Shown here in pieces: positions 58,698 through 64,000 of a stretch of DNA of 64,000 nucleotides (positions are counted from its first letter, which is position 1; each line of letters opens with the position of its first letter). Source of the DNA: DATAUD01 sp036501665 (lineage in GTDB: Bacteria; Verrucomicrobiota; Verrucomicrobiia; Limisphaerales; Palsa-1400); NCBI GenBank assembly GCA_036501665.1, contig DASXZW010000069.1, forward strand, positions 62,001-126,000, written 5' to 3'. The position numbers and the translations under genes were made by a program. Below the pieces are notes generated by a model. The model was not told where the DNA came from and ran no database searches. It saw only the letters and a program-made list of their open reading frames with translations.

Positions 58698-61600
58698 TTA
58701 CTGTGTGGCTCGGAAGAACCGCCCCAGCCCCGACGTGTTCGTCGTCAATGGCGAAGTCACGTTCGTCAACGTCATCCACGGCCCGGTCAGGTTCGTCGCT
58801 GATTGAAGACTCCCCGAGCTCCAGGTCAGTTCCAAACTTCCGTTGTGTAGGTTCGTGGCCGAGAGCGTGATAGTGCTCACCACTGGGGCGGTAAAACTCA
58901 ACTGATTGATGTTGCCTGCCGTAAAAATAGCAGCGGCCTCCAATGGCGTGATCGCCCGGTTCCACACGCCAAGATCGTCAATACTAAAGTTGCCCTTGCT
59001 GTCCTGAGGATACTGGCCGGTTGGGTCCTGGCCAATCGTCGCGGCATTGGCGCTATTGATGTTGCCAACACCAACGATGGATCCCCCTCCGCCGCCCGGA
59101 GGCGCATTCTGGCGCGCCAAAACGCCATCGACGTACACCGAGACCGCATTCGCATGATCTATAATATAAATCAAGCTATGCCAGCTTCCGTCGTTGATCT
59201 GGTCTTTATCGCCATAATAACCCGCGCCGGTGTCGGTCGAGTCAAATACAGAATAACTCCATCCTCCCGGCCATCCTGCCGTGCCGCCTTCCGCCGTGCC
59301 AAATGAAGGTTCAAAGCTAAACCCAGGATGCCCGAAGGTGGATCCAACGACATCACAGAAGAACGGCAAATCGTTGCCGATGTAATTCGGCGGCGTTTGA
59401 ATCCACATGCTCACGGAGAAATCGCCAGAGCCAAACTCCAAATCCGGTCGAACGCCGATGCTTGCATAATTGGCCATGACATTTGTGCCGCTGACCGAGG
59501 TTGAATAAGTAAACGCCTCGCCGATGACGCCGGGCACGTAATTATTCGTGATCAACGTTGCCCCGCCGCTGGCTTCGTTCGTGGCATCGTTTCCCCGCCC
59601 CGTCGCATCACTCAAATTTCCATCAAATGTCAAATGCATCACCAACCCTGAGATGGACGGCGGATTCGTCGGCGGCGGAAGCACAACAATCGTGAGGTTG
59701 CTGCTCACGATTCCCCCCACGGAATTCGTAATGCCGCAGTTATAGACTCCCGCGTCTGAAAGGGCCAGATTTGCGATGGAAAACGTCGAAGCCGTCGCTC
59801 CCGACACTGGGCCGGTTCCCGGGCCGGTTAATTTGTTCCATTGATAAGTCAACGGAACTGTCCCAGCCGAATTCACGGAAACACTTACAGGGAGATTCAC
59901 ATAATTAGTGACGGAAACAGGCTGGTCTTTCACAAATGGCAACGTGTCCGTCCCAAACGCAGCCCCATAGTGTGTCGCCACTTGCTGTGCGCTCAGCGCA
60001 TAAGCGTAAATGCCCACTTCATCAATCGTCCCGGCATAGGCCCAATCATAATCGCCAACAATCCCGGAGCGCTCGGCCCCAATGCTAATCGGGTCAGTCG
60101 AAGAAAGGATTCCTGCATTCGGGATTGGAGCGGTTCCAGCCACTGCCCCGTCGATATAAAGCGTCAACGTTCCCGAGTTGCCATTGCACACGCCGACCAA
60201 ATGATGCCAGTTTCCGTCAGGCCCGGTTTTTGCCGTGGCCGCTTCCGTATTTCCGTGAGTATCGTTGGCATAGAAACGATACACGCCGGCGAGGACGTCA
60301 ATCGCAAATTGCTCCGTCGCATAGTTTTCGCCCGCATTGCCGGTTCCCTTTGCAATGACCGCGGCATTGTCTGGTTCACCCGCAGCCCCCTTCGCCCAGG
60401 CCTCAATTGAAAACTCAGGCGCAGTCCCCGAAAAATTGATCGCTGTCGCCCCTATATCTCCGACAAAACTGTTGGTTTCTCCGTCGAACGTCACCGCTGT
60501 GTCAGAATCTTGCACCAACGCTCCTGGGCTTCCCAGCGCGCATCCGCCGTTGTACGTTCCGTCATTTCCACCCGCATAGTCGAACGCGGTCGATCCGCTT
60601 GTTTCATCCAACCTGAAATAAGAAAGCGGGTTATCCGCCACAATAACGCTCGCGTAACCCGGCGGCACAGTCCGCACCGAAACCGATGCCACCGAACTGG
60701 TGGCAACTCCGAAACTATTGGAATACACCAGCGTATATGCCCCAGCAGAAGCTGCTGTTGCTGTCGCCGTGTAGGTTAAACTGTTGGCTCCCGGTATCGC
60801 AGTCGAATTGGAATACCATTGATAAGTAAACGGCTGGCTCACCGCAATTGAAGGAGAAAAGCTTATCGGCGAACCAATCCACCGGGTTTCCGCCGCTGGA
60901 ACCAGCGTAATCGGCAGCATGGTGTTTGTCACAACCACAGATACGATACTGGTCACTGCCCCGTACGCATTGGATACAACGACTGCATAAGTCGCGTTAT
61001 TGGAAGGAGTCAAATTGTCAAACGGCAGATTTGTCTGCGTCTGCCCAGCAAGCAGAACATTATTCGAATACCACTGGTACGATAAAGTGCCTGGCCCGTC
61101 AGCCCAAAGGCTTAAATCCACCGACGATCCAAGATACAATGGAGGCGCGAAAGGAGCTTGTGTAATTACAGGCGGCCGATGCACTGAGTTGTAAAGGTCC
61201 AGAATTGTCGTGGCATCAAGCGCGTTTGTAAATATTGCCGCCTCAGAAATTGACCCGGGAAAATTGAATCCAAAATACGGGACGGGAACCGCGCGCGACC
61301 CGACCGACCACGGCGCTTCAACCTGGTTCGGCCCAATTCCCCCGTCCCCATTTGTCGCCACAAGAGAGCCGTTCCGATACAAATTCCACTCAGTCCCGTC
61401 ATATGTGCCCACTAGAAAAACCCAGTTGCCGATGTCGCCCGAAGGAACTGGAAAAACCGCGCTGGCATATCCTCCAGCTCCGGTAAACACCGCCCCGGCC
61501 GATCCCACCTCATAATAAGTGATGTCTGGATCGCCAATCCCTTCCCAATCAAACGTATCTCCCATGCGCAAATAGTTTTCCGAAAGAACATCGTCATAAC

Positions 61601-62840
61601 CTTGGGCGATAATATCACCGTTATACTCAATGCCAAGGGTGCTGGGCTTGATCCACGCCGCCAGCGTGATTTGCTCGCCAGTTCCAGTAAATGTCGGCGA
61701 AAAGTTGTTGGTATCCAATACCGTGGAACCAATCTCACCGCTAAACTGCACAGACCTGCTGTCGCTGCTTAATCCGGGCACGCCAGGCTGGCCCGCAGTC
61801 GTTCCGTAAGTATTGGTTCCCTCTTCCGCCAAAGAACCCAAATCCGCCGCAAGGGTAACACCATTAGTCCCAGTTGTGAACGCGGCCACATCGAAATTCC
61901 AATAGCCGACGGGGTGGGACGACTGAACAAGACTGTCATAAGTGCCAGGCGCGGTTGTGCCCGCCTTATAATGGTTTGCAATCGTGTTTGAGCTCAAAAT
62001 CGTGTCATAGATCGCAAATTCATCAAACCAGCCGTCATACCCGCGATTTCCACTGAACAAAAAGATATATTGTCCGAGGAAAATATAACCATCGCCATCA
62101 AGCTCAGTCCCGCCAATGCGGATCGGCGTCCATTGATTGATCTGGAAGAAATTATTGACATGACCGGTTCCCATCAATGATCCGTTGACATAAATTGAAG
62201 CATTCGTTCCGTCAAATTCCCCGACGACGTGGCTCCAACTGGTGGTCGGAATGGTCATGTTCGCCACCGCCGTCGCGGCATAACCATTCTCTCCACCCAG
62301 GCGAAAAGTGAAACTGTTCGACCGAATGTAAAACAAATAACCCGATCTGCTGCTCTGGTCGGGATTCGGACTCATCGATGAAACAATGCACATGCCCGTG
62401 TCGTCGGGGATGAGGGCGCCTTTGGAATTTGTCCCATCATTGGGATAAAGTGGGGCGTTCGGCTTCGTCCAAAATTCAATCGTAAACGGAGGTTCCGGAT
62501 TGAGCGCCGGCACATTCGGGATATCGACACTGTTGGTGGCATAGCCGATGTTCTGCCCGGTGTTGAGCAATCGCACGCTATTGCCGACAATTCCCGGCTC
62601 TCCTGTCAAAGCGCCGTTAAGCACGAATCCCATGCCTGAACTCCCGACGCTGCCAAGATTCGACACGGTATTGATCACCGAGGATTTGTTTGTTTCATTG
62701 AATCGCCAGTAATCAACCGGCCCCTGCGCCTGAATAAGGGTTGGAAAATTCTGCGCATGTGCCGGCAAGGCTGCCAGTGCCATTAACAAGCAAGCTCCGC
62801 TCAACGCGGAACCAATTTTCCAGTGTCGTCGTGTCTTCAT
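58698..62840 (-). CDS. Giant secreted protein with four LamG-like domains
   Basis: 1380 aa. Signal peptide MKTRRHWKIGSALSGACLLMA ending AHA. Approximate order: LamG 1 (residues 50-290, PVDYWRFNE, FTIEFWTKPNAP), LamG 2 (300-555, HPVGYWNFD, QITLAAWIKPS), two Ig-like units (560-740, each with YQWYSN), LamG 3 (745-975, LSYFRLDETSGSTAFDYAGG, FSIEAWAKG), Ig-like (985-1070), LamG 4 (1080-1320, MHLTFDGNLSDATGRGNDA, FSVSMWIQTP), then a short Ig-like tail ending GRFFRATQ. LamG folds bind glycans or serve as spacers. The tail is shared with 16893-17795. Probably cell-surface. Confidence 0.9.
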   Translation of the reverse strand: MKTRRHWKIGSALSGACLLMALAALPAHAQNFPTLIQAQGPVDYWRFNETNKSSVINTVSNLGSVGSSGMGFVLNGALTGEPGIVGNSVRLLNTGQNIGYATNSVDIPNVPALNPEPPFTIEFWTKPNAPLYPNDGTNSKGALIPDDTGMCIVSSMSPNPDQSSRSGYLFYIRSNSFTFRLGGENGYAATAVANMTIPTTSWSHVVGEFDGTNASIYVNGSLMGTGHVNNFFQINQWTPIRIGGTELDGDGYIFLGQYIFLFSGNRGYDGWFDEFAIYDTILSSNTIANHYKAGTTAPGTYDSLVQSSHPVGYWNFDVAAFTTGTNGVTLAADLGSLAEEGTNTYGTTAGQPGVPGLSSDSRSVQFSGEIGSTVLDTNNFSPTFTGTGEQITLAAWIKPSTLGIEYNGDIIAQGYDDVLSENYLRMGDTFDWEGIGDPDITYYEVGSAGAVFTGAGGYASAVFPVPSGDIGNWVFLVGTYDGTEWNLYRNGSLVATNGDGGIGPNQVEAPWSVGSRAVPVPYFGFNFPGSISEAAIFTNALDATTILDLYNSVHRPPVITQAPFAPPLYLGSSVDLSLWADGPGTLSYQWYSNNVLLAGQTQTNLPFDNLTPSNNATYAVVVSNAYGAVTSIVSVVVTNTMLPITLVPAAETRWIGSPISFSPSIAVSQPFTYQWYSNSTAIPGANSLTYTATATAASAGAYTLVYSNSFGVATSSVASVSVRTVPPGYASVIVADNPLSYFRLDETSGSTAFDYAGGNDGTYNGGCALGSPGALVQDSDTAVTFDGETNSFVGDIGATAINFSGTAPEFSIEAWAKGAAGEPDNAAVIAKGTGNAGENYATEQFAIDVLAGVYRFYANDTHGNTEAATAKTGPDGNWHHLVGVCNGNSGTLTLYIDGAVAGTAPIPNAGILSSTDPISIGAERSGIVGDYDWAYAGTIDEVGIYAYALSAQQVATHYGAAFGTDTLPFVKDQPVSVTNYVNLPVSVSVNSAGTVPLTYQWNKLTGPGTGPVSGATASTFSIANLALSDAGVYNCGITNSVGGIVSSNLTIVVLPPPTNPPSISGLVMHLTFDGNLSDATGRGNDATNEASGGATLITNNYVPGVIGEAFTYSTSVSGTNVMANYASIGVRPDLEFGSGDFSVSMWIQTPPNYIGNDLPFFCDVVGSTFGHPGFSFEPSFGTAEGGTAGWPGGWSYSVFDSTDTGAGYYGDKDQINDGSWHSLIYIIDHANAVSVYVDGVLARQNAPPGGGGGSIVGVGNINSANAATIGQDPTGQYPQDSKGNFSIDDLGVWNRAITPLEAAAIFTAGNINQLSFTAPVVSTITLSATNLHNGSLELTWSSGSLQSATNLTGPWMTLTNVTSPLTTNTSGLGRFFRATQ

Positions 62841-62985
62841 AGTCGGGTTTGCGTGGGTCAGTTTAGTTGTGTGTGGTGGTTTTCAGTGGACGACGGCTGC
62901 GTTGCTCGTACAGCCGACACCCACAAAATTGCGGACTCAGTCAATTCCATTTTTTTGGATTTTCTAAAATCTTCGATATCGCCCG

Positions 62986-63894
<909 letters not shown>

Positions 63895-64000
63895 GTTTTC
63901 ATGCAAGCCTGGTATCGTCTAAATGGTGATCCGGCTTGAAATCGCGCTCTCCTTTGAAGTCCTTCGCCCCAACCGGTTCCCACAGATTCCGACACCCCAA

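Overview
The window reads as a chromosomal segment of a soil-type Verrucomicrobiota bacterium, probably near Pedosphaera/Limisphaerales. The inference rests on gene families rather than a marker gene: a DUF1549/DUF1553 cytochrome paired with a Tat-exported DUF1501 protein, a DUF1080-ThuA fusion, Tat-exported Gfo/Idh/MocA oxidoreductase, a LamG giant protein ending in a short FFRATQ-type tail, and an H-X9-DG prepilin-like protein. No rRNA, tRNA or CRISPR array was recognised.

Layout. 0-3 kb: leftward sugar module (aldolase, PfkB kinase, uronate-isomerase-like enzyme cut by the window edge). 3-9.4 kb: exported polysaccharide deacetylase, then a leftward PSD1/DUF1501/CBM9 operon with an inverted-repeat element at its head. 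9.5-12 kb: a type II restriction-modification island (m5C methyltransferase, Eco29kI-like GIY-YIG nuclease, Vsr). 12-20.6 kb: periplasmic carbohydrate enzymes, universal stress protein, HigBA toxin-antitoxin, small housekeeping genes. 20.6-33.5 kb: LysR regulator facing a long urea operon: porin, urtABCDE transporter, ureD, fused ureAB, ureC, ureF, ureG. 33.5-45.4 kb: an island of small stress and envelope genes around a histidine kinase / NtrC-type activator pair. 45.4-58.4 kb: alternative complex III (actA-F) joined to SCO and an A2-type caa3 oxidase, nearly every start overlapping the preceding stop. 58.4-63.9 kb: a MITE-like palindromic element, a 1380-residue four-LamG secreted protein and a prepilin-like protein.

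The most interesting feature is a probable sigma-54 regulon in the 34-45 kb island. Six small-gene promoters share TGGCA(C/T)-type -24 elements and an unusual -12 element (A/T/C)GCTA with exact GG-N10-GC spacing. Each has, 60-125 bp upstream of the predicted start point, one or two copies of a 13-bp palindrome TTGCA-N3-TGCAA (or a degenerate form). The same island encodes a GAFTGA-containing sigma-54 activator and its kinase, the natural candidate to bind that palindrome. In three of the six promoters the ATG lies exactly 14 nt after the -12 GC, predicting leaderless mRNAs. Targets are an Lmo0937-like peptide, DUF6496, CsbD-PqiA-PqiB, a BON lipoprotein, a DUF892 ferritin-like protein and DUF3185. 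This looks like a general-stress regulon run by sigma-54 rather than by sigma-B or EcfG. A seventh promoter of the same type, without the palindrome, precedes the urea operon.

Other observations: a probable microsatellite frameshift in higB, three copies of a hairpin repeat (one inside the ActE N-terminus), and mobile repeats that touch start or stop codons of host genes.
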